Assembly (NCBI GenBank): GCA_022376465.1
Contig: JACDTU010000029.1
Coordinates: 1-64,000, forward strand
Length of the DNA: 64,000 nucleotides
Origin: Cubamyces lactineus
Taxonomy: Eukaryota > Basidiomycota > Agaricomycetes > Polyporales > Polyporaceae
Direction: 5' to 3'
Part shown: positions 21,289 to 31,550 of the stretch, in pieces
Numbering within the stretch: the stretch's first letter is position 1
Layout: each line of letters starts with the position of its first letter
The notes under the pieces: generated by a model
What the model saw: the letters and a program-made list of their open reading frames with translations, nothing else
Database searches by the model: none
Told to the model about the DNA's origin: nothing
Position numbers and translations under genes: made by a program

Positions 21289-21534
21289 CGCCCGCTCAGA
21301 CCCCGCGCGACGGCACCTCCTAGCGACCAACAGCATGCCCCTGCGATCACCAGCTGTTGGTCGCGCAACATGCACCACAATAGATGCGAGCTCGGGTGCA
21401 CGCCCTCTGGCAGGACGCATTTCCTGTCCCATCTGTCCTCGAAGGGCGGAAGCGGAGGGGCATGGCCGACGCATGTCGCGTGGCTCGCGCGGAGTCTGCG
21501 AATAAGAACCTCAGCATCGCGTGGGACCCGCTGA
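21289..21534 (+). pseudogene. Possible 3' continuation of the interrupted KDZ exon
   Basis: If the CACTA element and one CTG are removed, the KDZ frame runs on without a stop to TAG near 21534. The added 80 residues do not resemble known KDZ ends closely, so this may be chance. A perfect 12-bp hairpin (GCGACCAACAGC / GCTGTTGGTCGC) lies at about 21324-21365. Confidence 0.3.
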
Positions 21535-21549
21535 TGCGCATGTTGCCTG

Positions 21550-23270
21550 CCTAGGCTCAGAAGAACAAACTCGCACCTTCGCTAACTGCGCCCTCCAGCT
21601 GCCTCTTGTGCTAGCAGCCCTCGTGCGAAGGCTCTCCCTCTAATGTACTGTCTGGCGAAGCCTCTGCTCCCTCTCATGCGACTCTGCAACTCCCCTCAGT
21701 GACTTCCCCTTCGCATCTCTCTTCCATCCTGGTCTGGCGCATCACGCGAACACATCCTATTCCCTTGCGAGCACACTACTCCTCCCGCAAAGACACTGCT
21801 CCTCCTGCGAAGCCACCACCTCTCCCGCGAACACTCTGCATCACTTGCGAGCTGCCTACCCTCCTTGACAGGCTATAGCAAGCCAGCGAAAGTCAGCGAA
21901 GATGGCGCTACATCATTTGCGAGCCACCCTCAAGCCGACAGGGATGTGCTAGAGAGTGGCACACTTGCTAGCCTCGCGGTGCACTTAGTGCACTCACACG
22001 GTGATGCGCATGGTGCCGGTCCAGAGTCAGAGCAGAGGGCTATCGCTGCGGTGTCTCCCCTCCTTTCCGCGGCGGTCTCATCTACACCTTTGCCAGTCGC
22101 GACCTCGCGCAACTCTTCGCACGTCCGCGGGACCCTTTGCACACACCTGGAGCACTCGCGCCTGCGCTCTTGGACTCCTGTGGATCTGCACTCCCCTCCC
22201 CCTGCCCTCGCGGATGTGTTGTGCCCAGCTACGGACCGTATCGGCCGACGGAAACAATGCGGAATGGCGCCATATGGCGCAAGAGGTAGAGCAGAGCCTA
22301 TAGGAGGCTGCGGAGAGGTCGCGTGGCGAGCTGGCCCTGCGATGAGGCCAGGCGGCCTCGCCAAGACTTGATGGACTGTAGCACAGCATCCCCCCCCCTC
22401 CAGAGTCGAGTACCATACGCTCCTCCCTCCGAGGGCTGGCGGACAGAGAACTTCGCTCCCTTCCCCCACCATACCACACATCCCCACTTCCCTTCACTAC
22501 TGCTAGAGTCTTTCAGCTGCAATCCTTCTTCTGTACACATGTCCTCTGCTAATCTATAACTTGACACCTTACGAATCTTTGGCCTGCGACTGCGAGCCCT
22601 GCGACTGTGAACCCTGCAACAGCGAACCCTGCGACTGCGAACTGCGAAGACAGCAAACCCCCAAAGCCTGCGAAACCTGCGAAACCCTGCGAGTTCAGAG
22701 TGCGAAGTTGCGAGTGCTACGTCTGCAGGATTGTGGGAGTTTGTGTAAAAGCTAGCTGCGTTCCCCTCCTTTCCTTCATATACTCTGCGACTGCTGCGAA
22801 CCTGCCAACCACGAACCTGCGAAGCTTGCAACTGCGAAGTCTGCGAAGACACGAAGACGTGAAGCCTGTGGATTGCAAGGCTAGCAGTGCTCCCCTCCTT
22901 CCCTTTCCATCCAGCGAACCTGCGACATCCTCTCCCATCCTCTCCCATCTCTGTACCCTTTGCGAGGTTGGACAATACAGATTCCCTTCCCCCATACCCT
23001 TAGGGTCTCTCACTGGTGATATTTACGACCTTGCGAAATCTGCGAGCTTGCGAACTGCGAACTGCGAACCCTTGCGAACTGCGAACTGCGAACCCTTGCG
23101 AACTGCGAACTGCGAACCCTTGCGACGACCCTGCGAAGATCTGCGAAACCACTTAGCTGCGAAACGGCGCGAAGCCACGAGGACAGACTCCGCGAAAAGT
23201 TTGCGAAACCGCGTGTTGCGAAAATCTGCGAAACTCCGCGACATTTGCGAAATCGACAGCCCGCGCTCTT
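21550..23270. repeat. TGCGAA-rich low-complexity tract
   Basis: About 1.7 kb is dominated by the words TGCGAA, GCGAAC, TTGCGAG and CTGCGA spaced irregularly. Three perfect 24-bp tandem units (CTTGCGAACTGCGAACTGCG + AACC) lie at 23047-23118. Long open frames on both strands (for example 22607-23542 plus and 22298-22975 minus) reflect the word bias, not genes. Two polypyrimidine/TCCC-rich patches interrupt it. No gene is seen. Confidence 0.7.
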
Positions 23271-24040
23271 CTCCCCTTGGCCCCTTCCCCCTTTCTTCTT
23301 CCCAGTGTATCCGCGAACCCTTTCCCTGCGCTCTCGCCAGCATCGCGTCTTTCGCAAAGGCCAGCCAACCCTCTCTACCCACCCCCTTTGGTCCTAGGCT
23401 TTGCTACGGTTCGCGCCAGTCACAGGGCACCCGACTCCAACCTCCCCTCTCCTTCGCGTCCTTTCCCCTCTCCCCCGCCAGCAGGCCTCGACCTACAAAG
23501 GCTCTCGGCCTGAGTAGTATCCTTCCCTTACGGGTGGGTTAGACGCTTCACCGCGTAGCATGGGTGGACGACCGCCAGCGAGTAGCCGCTTTGGTCGCGG
23601 TGCTAGTTGAGTGTGAGCTCGGGCGCGTGTCCTCTAACAACATGCAGCAGCCGTCGTTTTTGCAGGGAAAGGCCACGACAGAGCGCGAGGATTGTAGTCC
23701 AACGCTCGACGCGTGTCACGCGACTCGCGCGCGCCGTTTACAATCAGCTCCCCCTTGGACGTGGGCTTCGCACGCGTTTCAACGAATGATGATGGACTTC
23801 GACCCGACGCCATCGCGAGGCGAATTACTGCTTGCTGGACTGCCAGGACTCGTTCGATTTGCTTGGGACAGGCGTAGGCTCCCGCTCGAGCAATAGGTGC
23901 CTTGGCACTCAAGCGCACGCGGCTCGCACGGCTCGCACGGGTCACACGCGGCTCGGGCGCCTCTACGCGCTGCATCTCACTCTCTGGACGTCTTTCCCTC
24001 AAAGCCCTCGACCCATACCCCTCCAAAAATCCTCCATGAT
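23271..24040. other. Stretch without a recognised gene
   Basis: Pyrimidine-rich to about 23520, then CpG-rich sequence up to the small gene at 24030-24554. Open frames exist on both strands, but none has recognisable domains. The first exon of the following gene may begin here. Confidence 0.5.
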
Positions 24041-24554
24041 GCCTAAATATGCTCTTCAACCGCGCCTATACGTGGTGCGTCCCTTAGCGCGACAAGTGAA
24101 CGGCTAACTGAAGTATGTGTTACAGGCCATTGTAGGCGTCCTTGGGAACGATCCAAGGGCCTCGCGAGGTGTTGCTTTCGGCGATTTCGTGGCGGTAAGT
24201 CGTACCTATGACGATTAGGGCTTGAATTAACGTCTTTTAGGCCTTGATAGCGATGGGCTTTGTCGCTATTCCGTCCGGGAACAGCGTCGAGGTGGTCTTA
24301 CGTGCGCGCGCCGGGCGCGTCACTGGGAAGAGGGACTTGCGCGTGCATCTACCCGCCGATGACAACGCTTGGTGGGCGTATGAATACGCAACGTAAGTGA
24401 GCAAATCGTATACGAATGCAAGACCTGCTCTTATTGGACTATTAGCGTCGCAGATGCTCTGCGCGACGACTTCAACATCAACGCCAAAGACGTGATCGAA
24501 ATCCCCGACGGCGAATTTGAAGGATTCGGCTTCGTGATCCCGCAAGTTGATTAG
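24037..24554 (+). CDS. Small hypothetical protein, multi-exon (5' end uncertain)
   Basis: Supported exons: ..24074, 24126..24194, 24241..24392 and 24446..24554, with GT-AG introns of 51, 46 and 53 nt and consistent phases; the stop is TAG 24552-24554. An ATG at 24037-24039 (Met-Met-Pro-Lys is just upstream) gives a short N-terminus, but an earlier start cannot be excluded. The core segment FGDFVAALIAMGF, then a beta-rich part with RDLRVHLP and a final DDFNINAKDVIEI, resembles small fungal HicA-like folds (helix, GxF, beta sheet) by pattern only. Function unknown. Confidence 0.5.
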
Positions 24555-24784
24555 TTGCGTAGCGGTATCTCAGTATGGCTGTAAGAGTGCGAACAGTAAC
24601 GACGGCTGAATATCATTGTGTGCGCATTGCCTCGAGTTTGTAACTAAGTTGCGTACAGCTGTGGCTTACTGAACAAACGCGCGATTGAAGTATATGTACC
24701 ACTGCTAATCATTCAATTTGGAGCATTCAGCTGGGGCGATCGGTGGGGGTGGCAGTGCGACAGTGGGGAACAGGGGGCAAGAAC

Positions 24785-25075
24785 TGGGATAATCATGTGC
24801 TAATCTCAAGTTTAACCGGAAAGGGCGATAACATACGGGCGATTATCCGACATTGCAATGCATCGTATGACTGCTAAATAGTACACTCAGCAAGCCCTAG
24901 TGGTTGGCTTGCTTACCCTCAGGGTCTCGCGATCGAATCCCTACGTGGACTTTTTTATGTGATAAATTCACGTCCAAAGGCTCTCCAGCAAGATAATCTC
25001 CGGATTATCCTCGGCGGTATATACATGGGATAATCTATTGGGATAATCCCGGTGCTAATCTCCTGCTAGTGATGC
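24785..25075 (+). mobile_element. tRNA-derived SINE-like or MITE-like repeat
   Basis: A tRNA-like block at 24890-24956 has A-box-like CTAGTGGTTGGC, B-box-like GATCGAATCC and a T6 run right after (possible Pol III terminator). It sits between two direct repeats of TGGGATAATC..GTGCTAATCTC (near 24788 and 25038), and several GGATTATC/GATAATCC words surround it. Intergenic, with no coding capacity. Confidence 0.45.
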
Positions 25076-25493
25076 GCTTCGACCCTGGAGGCTGACCTGT
25101 GAAAGGGGATTAGCGAGCGTATTGAAGGACGCATTGGGGCTGATCCCTTGGAACGGGCTCGAGCTCACTGAATAAACCGTTGAGATAATCCACTGAGTGG
25201 ATCAAGCCCGCATTGTGATATGGGCTCTGGGAACTAGCAACTCCATTAGTGGATGTAAATCGGATAAACGAACTAAGTGAAGTCCCTGCCCGATCTAAGT
25301 ACTAGGTATGCAGCTGATTTACTCGTCGCGTCCAATGCACTCGCGACGATTTGTCATCGCAAATCCCGGCTTTCTCGGAAATAGTGCGTGGGTGGCTGTG
25401 CCCACTTGCGCGTACTAGAGGGCCGCAGCGTGAGTGTGATGCCGGCCGGACGTGTCAATCCTTGCCAGGCACTGCCAGCGCCTGACACAACGA
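25076..25493. other. Intergenic, upstream of P450 gene 1
   Basis: No gene recognised. It contains further GATAATCC words and, near its end, the P450 promoter. Confidence 0.5.
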
Positions 25494-25499
25494 TATAAG
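25494..25499 (+). promoter_or_regulatory. TATA box of P450 gene 1
   Basis: TATAAG, 73 nt upstream of the ATG at 25567, a spacing similar to that seen at other genes in the window. Confidence 0.5.
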
Positions 25500-25566
25500 T
25501 GCGTGCATACATGCATCCTTGTGTCCTGCAGCCCAACCTTTTATTCCCCATTATCACAGACTCGCA

Positions 25567-27922
25567 ATGGGGCTAGTCACCCAAGCACTCTACGCGGTCG
25601 CTGCGATCGCATCCGCGCTCCTCCTCATCCTCCTCCATAAACTAGGGCCGTCCTTCATCAGGGCGTACACAACTCCTCTCAGAGAACTACCAGGTCCACC
25701 CAGCGACCACTGGTTCTTCGGAAACTTGAAGGCGGTTCAAGAGGAGGACAACTCTGTTCCCCAGGAACGATGGGTCGCGCAATACGGCCAGAACATCATG
25801 TACAGGGGCTTCTTCAACGTACGCGATCTTGCCTGCCTAGAGTTCGTGTGATCTCTCATACGCTTGACAAGGACAGTCTGACAGGCTATGGACCATGGAT
25901 ACTCGCGCATTGAACCATATTTTGACTCACTCGGCCGACTACCAGAAGCCGGAGGACGCGCGTCGCAATCTCGCCAAGATTCTGGGTAGAGGTAAGGAAC
26001 AGCGCTGATTTGCTAGAACGCGCCTCATAAGTGTGCTTCGCTAGGTGTCCTCTTTACAGAGGGAGAACAGCATAGACAGCAGGTCAGTATAGTGTCCAGA
26101 CAGCCCTCCTCAGTCACTCATTCCATTCGCGTACTAACCGACCCACAGAGACGTATCCTGGTGAGTTTTCCAGTTTGCGGACGACCGTTCATATTGCTCA
26201 CGGGATTGCAGAACCCGGCATTCGGCCCAGCGCAGATTCGCCAGCTCACCGACATATTCGTCCAAAAATCTGCGGAGGTACTTGGCGGTGACCGCTGCTT
26301 TGCGGTGTCAGCACTTACAATGAGGGCGTTTGTCACAGCTCCGCGACTACTGGGACGCTGAGATCTCCAAGGCGGGTGGACAAGCGCGTCTCAACGTTTT
26401 GGATGGACTTAGCAAGATGACATTGGATGTCATCGGTCTGGCAGGTTAGTTGCATAGATTGCGTCACTTTTAACGCGCGGTCTGACACTGTCTTTTGAAT
26501 CGTTCAGGCTTCAACTACGCCTTCAACTCCCTCACACCGCAGGGCAAGCATAACGAGCTAAACCAGGCGTTCCAAGTGATCTTCTCTGTCCCGAGCAGGT
26601 TCACAATCATGATGCTACTGAAGAATCTCTTCCCTATCCTCGATATATTCGTACGTCTTCTTTCTCTCGAATATAGACTGAAATAGTGGATGCTGATGGT
26701 CATCATGCGATAGCCGGATGAACGCGCGAAAAGTGTGGGTCGCGCGCAGGAGGTCATGCGCAGGATCGGAAACCAGCTCATCCAAGAGAAGAAGGCCGAG
26801 ATCCAGCGGGAGATGTCCGAGAGCAAGAGCGGGAACGTCGCACAGAAGGACGTTCGCGGGCGGGATCTCCTTACGTTGCTCCTGAAAGCGAACATGGCGA
26901 CCGATATACCGGACAGCCAGCGGCTCTCGGACGAAGACGTCCTAGCGCGTAAGCATTCCGCTTTAATATATGCTAGTAGATCCTGTCTGACTATGGCTTC
27001 TCCACAGAGGTCCCCACGTAAGATCCGCAATCCTGAGTTCGATGCACAGGCAACTGACAAGTTCTTCTAGCTTCCTGGTAGCTGGCCACGAAACGACAAG
27101 CACAGCGACGATGTGGTGCCTCTTCGCACTCTCGCAGGCGCCCGAGGTCCAGAAGAAGCTTCGCAATGAGCTCTTCACGCTCGAGACCGAGACGCCTACG
27201 ATGGACGAGCTCAACAGTCTACCGTACCTCGACGCGGTCGTGCGCGAGACGCTGCGGGTGCACGCGCCGGTGCCGACGACGATTCGGGTCGCGATGAAGG
27301 ATGACGTGATTCCCGTGGCCGAGCCGTTCGTCAACCGCTATGGCAAGATGCAGGATCATATCAAGTAGGGCCAAACGTCTGCATAGGTGGCTACATTCAC
27401 TGACTGCTCCGCCTAGGATCTCCAAGGGCTCTCCGATCTTCATTCCCATCCTCGCGCTGAACCGGTCAAAGAAGTTTTGGGGGGACGACGCGTTCGAGTT
27501 CAAGTACGTCGAACGTACCCCGCTCCAGAGAGCCTGAACGTTGTCACTGATGCACTGGATGTAGGCCTGAACGGTGGGAGAACCCTCCCGAGGCGACGTC
27601 AAGCATCCCCGGGGTATGGGGCCACATCCTCTCGTTCCTCGGTGGGCCGCGCGCATGCATCGGGTACCGCTTCTCTCTCGTCGAGTGCGTCCTCCTTTCT
27701 CCTAATCGTCCCAGCCACGTCTTCATCGAGCCTACACTTCGTCTTCACAGGATGAAAGCGCTGCTGTTTATGCTCGTGCGCGCGTTCGAGTTCGAGCTCG
27801 CAGTCCCCGTGGAGGACATCCAGTCCAAGACGGGCCTCGTGCAGCGCCCGCAGCTCCGCAGCGCGCCCGAGCAGGGGAGCCAGATGCCACTGCTCGTGAG
27901 GAAGCACGTACGGGCAGCGTGA
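25567..27922 (+). CDS. Cytochrome P450, tandem copy 1 (13 exons)
   Basis: Model: join(25567..25818,25877..25991,26045..26082,26149..26160,26212..26277,26339..26444,26508..26650,26714..26948,27008..27017,27071..27364,27417..27503,27565..27684,27751..27922), 549 residues. An N-terminal membrane helix (about 8-25) is followed by the Pro-rich hinge LPGPPS. The oxygen-binding helix is AGHETTS (330-336), ExxR is ETLR, then PERW and the heme loop [10 protein letters not shown] with Cys484. It is a membrane-bound monooxygenase of the ER; the substrate is unknown. Exons 4 (12 nt, Arg-Arg-Ile-Leu) and 9 (10 nt) are microexons, shared with copy 2. All introns are 46-67 nt. The subfamily was not assigned; it resembles basidiomycete-expanded P450s with the [19 protein letters not shown] signature. 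Confidence 0.93.
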
Positions 27923-28663
27923 ACGGCGGCCAGGCGGTGTACCGTGTCGCCCATCAATCCGCCTAGGTACTGTATATATTCCGAGGGCTCGGAGTGGGAC
28001 ACCATCGACCTGTCGTACGGGGGCGATGCTGGACGACTCGGCGAGAGTTTCTTTGAAGGGTGTTGAGCTCGCACGGGGGTTGACGTTGATCGGGTGGCGG
28101 TACCCCTGGGATTTGCGAGTCGCACTTCGGCGTGGGTTCCCCTCAGATGACTTATTCTCCCAGGACGTTTGACGCTGTACGTATATATATGTATGATGTG
28201 CACGGCTGACGATGGCCTTGTGCGCATGCTCTGGACCTTATCTTTATCGTAGACGGTCGAGTCATTGAACATATCCGATGTTCGTGCCGCAGTCCTGCGG
28301 AATGATCGCCATGAGGTCCTAGGGAGCAGTCCTCCTTGGCAGGTCTCCGAGGCTAGGATGTGCGAGGAGGATAGGGCCCGTTCGATCCTCCACCCCCCTC
28401 CCCCTACGTCAATCTCGAGCGCCGGATCAGCGGATGACTGCATTTCAAGTTCTCAGCCGTACAATACACGTTCGGGCGGAGGTAAGATGCTGGGTATTTG
28501 CATATAAATCAGGTTGTGAGTCGGTTTGTCTCTTTCTCAGCGACCACCATCTGATCGTGCAATCCCAGGCTTCCGATCCACGGTTTGCAATCACTCTCAG
28601 GCTTCGCGATCCTGTCCACCCTCCTGAGGCCGGACGTCCGAGCCTTCGCATCGCGCCCTCACG
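27923..28663. other. Intergenic between the P450 tandem pair
   Basis: 740 bp with no gene recognised. A CTATATATATG-like AT patch lies near 28170-28195, and the P450-2 TATA box at 28503. Confidence 0.6.
28503..28508 (+). promoter_or_regulatory. Candidate TATA box of P450 gene 2
   Basis: TATAAA within CATATAAATC, 160 nt upstream of the ATG at 28664. That is farther than at the other genes, so a longer leader is implied. Confidence 0.4.
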
Positions 28664-31050
28664 ATGATTGCATGTACCGAGCACACTACGCTCTACGTCG
28701 GCATAGGGTGCACATGCGCAATCGCATGGCTCCTTTGGAAGGCATGGGTAGTGCTGTCGCGGCCGTACAGATCGTCTCTCCGCAGCCTCCCTGGGCCACC
28801 AGCGTCGAGCTGGTTGTACGGGAACCTCAAGACAATCCACGCGGAGGACATATCTGCCCCTCAAGAACGATGGGCTGCGGAGTATGGTTCCAATATCGTG
28901 TACAGAGACTTTTTAGGGGTACGTAAGGGCTGTCTCTCAGTGAGCTCTCAAACTGTACTGATGAATTCGTATGCAGCATCCACGGCTGTGGACGGCGGAC
29001 GTTAGGGCTGTGAATCATATCTTGACGCACTCTGTCGATTACCAGAAGCCTGAGATGGGCCGCAAGAATCTGGCAAAGCTTATCGGAGAAGGTACGCGGC
29101 GCGCTATGCACCTGTATCATCTCGCAAGACCGGAGAGCTCACGCTGCCACTCTACCTGACAGGCGTCTTAAGTGTCGAGGGTGAACAGCACAGGACACAG
29201 GTAGACCTCTTCTCCTGTTGTGTGACACCATTTTGTTCATACGTTGCCCCATATAGCGTCGAATCATGGTATGAACACTCTACGCTCACGTCCGTGTATC
29301 AAGTCTGACTGATATCGTCCAATGCGGGGTGTAGAATCCGGCATTCGGCCCCTCTCAGATACGCGAGCTTACCGAGATATTCGTCCAAAAGGCTCAGGAA
29401 GTAAGCGTGCTAGATCATCTCAGCGCGAGTCCCAGGGCTAATGTACCAATGGAACAGCTCCGTGATGTCTGGGACGGGCATCTCGCGCAGCATGGATCTC
29501 CGGCTCGCATCGACGTTCTAGACGGCTTGACTCGAATGACCTTGGATGTAATCGGCCTCGCTGGTCAGTATCCATCCAATCCGAGTTCCGAACTCCACTG
29601 CGCTGCGACGACACTCACTGGGATTTCATTGACAATATCCAGGGTTTAACTACCGTTTCGACTCCTTGAACCCGAACGGAAAGCCAAACAAGCTCAATGA
29701 AGCTTTCCAAGCTATCTTCCAGCCACCAGAGCACATCAGCACTCTTGCTATCCTCAAAAGCATATTCCCCGCCCTGGACATCATCGTGAGACAGCCAGGA
29801 TTGGCTCGTCCGGGCCCGCTCAGTCAACGCTAACCCGTATGTTTCGCAGCCGGATGCCTGGTCGAGGCGCGTCAAACGTGCGCGGGCCGTTATGCACGAT
29901 ATCGGCATGCAACTGGTCGCTGAGAAGAAAGCAGCTATCCAAAGAGAGCTTGCTGAGAGTAAGGAGAAGGGAAGGAACGACATGCGGAACCGTGATCTAC
30001 TTACTCTGCTGCTCAAAGCGAATATGGCGACCGATATACCGGATAGTCAGAGGCTCTCAGACGACGACGTGTTGGCTCGTAAGTCGTCATTCTCGCCCAT
30101 ACGAGCATATGTTCGGCCCTAACCTCCGCATACAGAGATTCCGACGTACGGTGTTCTTGACAATGGATTCCATTGGGTTTCGAGTACTCACTATGTATTG
30201 CAGTTTCCTTGTCGCAGGTCATGAGACGACGAGCGTCGCGACGACGTGGTGTCTCTTTGCGCTCACGCAAGCCCCAAACGTGCAGAAGAAATTACGCGAC
30301 GAACTCTTCACGCTCGATACTGAGACGCCAAGCATGGACGAGCTTAACAGCCTCACGTATCTGGACGCAGTTGTTCGCGAGACTCTGCGCGTCCATGCAC
30401 CTGTCCCCATGTCATACCGTATGGTGGTCAAAGATGACATTATCCCTGTGAGCGAGCCTTTCGTCGATCTGAATGGACAAGTGCAAGATAGCATTCGGTG
30501 CGTCGCAATGTTCCCTATAAGTTAGACGCGAGGAGCACTCAGCCGTTGTACAGGATTTCGAAAGGAGATGGGATCGATGTTCCAATCCTCTCGCTCAACC
30601 GGTCCAAGAAGTTGTGGGGAGAGGATGCCCTCGAATTCAGGTAAACCTCTGTCTCATGCCTTCTTTTGTTGTATGCTGACTGGATATACTACTAGACCTG
30701 AGCGCTGGGAAAACACCCCGGAAGCCGTCTCAAGCATCCCGGGAGTTTGGGGTCATCTACTGACCTTCCTCGGCGGGCCGCGTGCGTGCATCGGTTATCG
30801 CTTCTCACTCGTCGAGTACGTCATTCCCCGCCAATCTACGTTTGCATGAAAAAGCTCACCCGCTTGTTTGTGCACTTTTAGGATGAAAGCGTTGGTGTTC
30901 ACGTTAGTACGAGCCTTCGAGTTCGAGCTGGCGGTCCCTGCGGAGGACGTCCAGAAGAAGTCGAGCGTCGTGCAGAGACCGCAGCTTCGAAGCGCTCCCG
31001 AGCAAGGTAGCCATCTCCCATTGCTGGTAAAGCGTTATATCAAGGAGTAG
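28664..31050 (+). CDS. Cytochrome P450, tandem copy 2 (13 exons)
   Basis: Model: join(28664..28918,28977..29091,29163..29200,29257..29268,29335..29400,29458..29563,29643..29785,29850..30078,30136..30145,30204..30497,30554..30640,30696..30815,30882..31050), 547 residues. Eight of the interior exons have exactly the length of copy 1, plus the same 12-nt (Arg-Arg-Ile-Met) and 10-nt (Gln-Ile-Pro-Thr) microexons. Only exons 1, 8 and 13 differ in size. It has an N-terminal anchor, [21 protein letters not shown] and the heme loop [10 protein letters not shown] with Cys483. The Cys, Thr and ExxR residues are all present, so both copies look functional. It arose by tandem duplication with copy 1. Confidence 0.93.
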
Positions 31051-31550
31051 GAAAGGGGCGCCGGCCGTCATGTCACATATCGCTAGTTGCAGTTTTAGCG
31101 CAGTATGCTCCGTCATCGCCCGGAATAGTTCGAGTGGTTGGACGGTTTCGCATTAACACTTTTCGTAACACTATATCGAGTACTTGAACACATGTACTTA
31201 TGTACTTTTTATGAAGGACGCAGGTGTGCCACGGTGCTGGACGCTGTGGCCAAACACCGCCGTCGGATGCATTCCACGCGAAGTGACGCGATCACGTGAT
31301 CGTGATTCGTCCCCTTCGCGCTCGATCTTGGATTTTGAAGTATCGTTCTCGGACCTGACGCGCTCCGCTCGTTGTGGCGAGTCGATCCCGCGGTAATCCT
31401 TTTCTTCACGTAAGATGCGAACAATGTTGAACAAACCTCTCAGCGCGATGGTACTATACAGCCATTGAAACTCGATTCCGAGCCATCATGATCCCACCGT
31501 TTGCATTCCGCCAGCCTGATCATCCAAGCACACCCCTGCGCCACCTCTCC
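31051..31550. other. Convergent 3' intergenic region
   Basis: 500 bp between the 3' ends of P450 gene 2 (+) and peptidase gene 1 (-). It holds a perfect 14-bp palindrome CGATCACGTGATCG at 31289-31302 centred on an E-box (CACGTG). No gene is seen. Confidence 0.6.

Noticed and set aside
22298..23542. Long open frames on both strands (225 and 311 codons)
   Set aside because: They lie in the TGCGAA-rich tract. Their composition is repetitive (Cys-Glu-Pro, Arg-Ser-Ser-Gln), both strands are open at once and no domain or splice pattern is visible.
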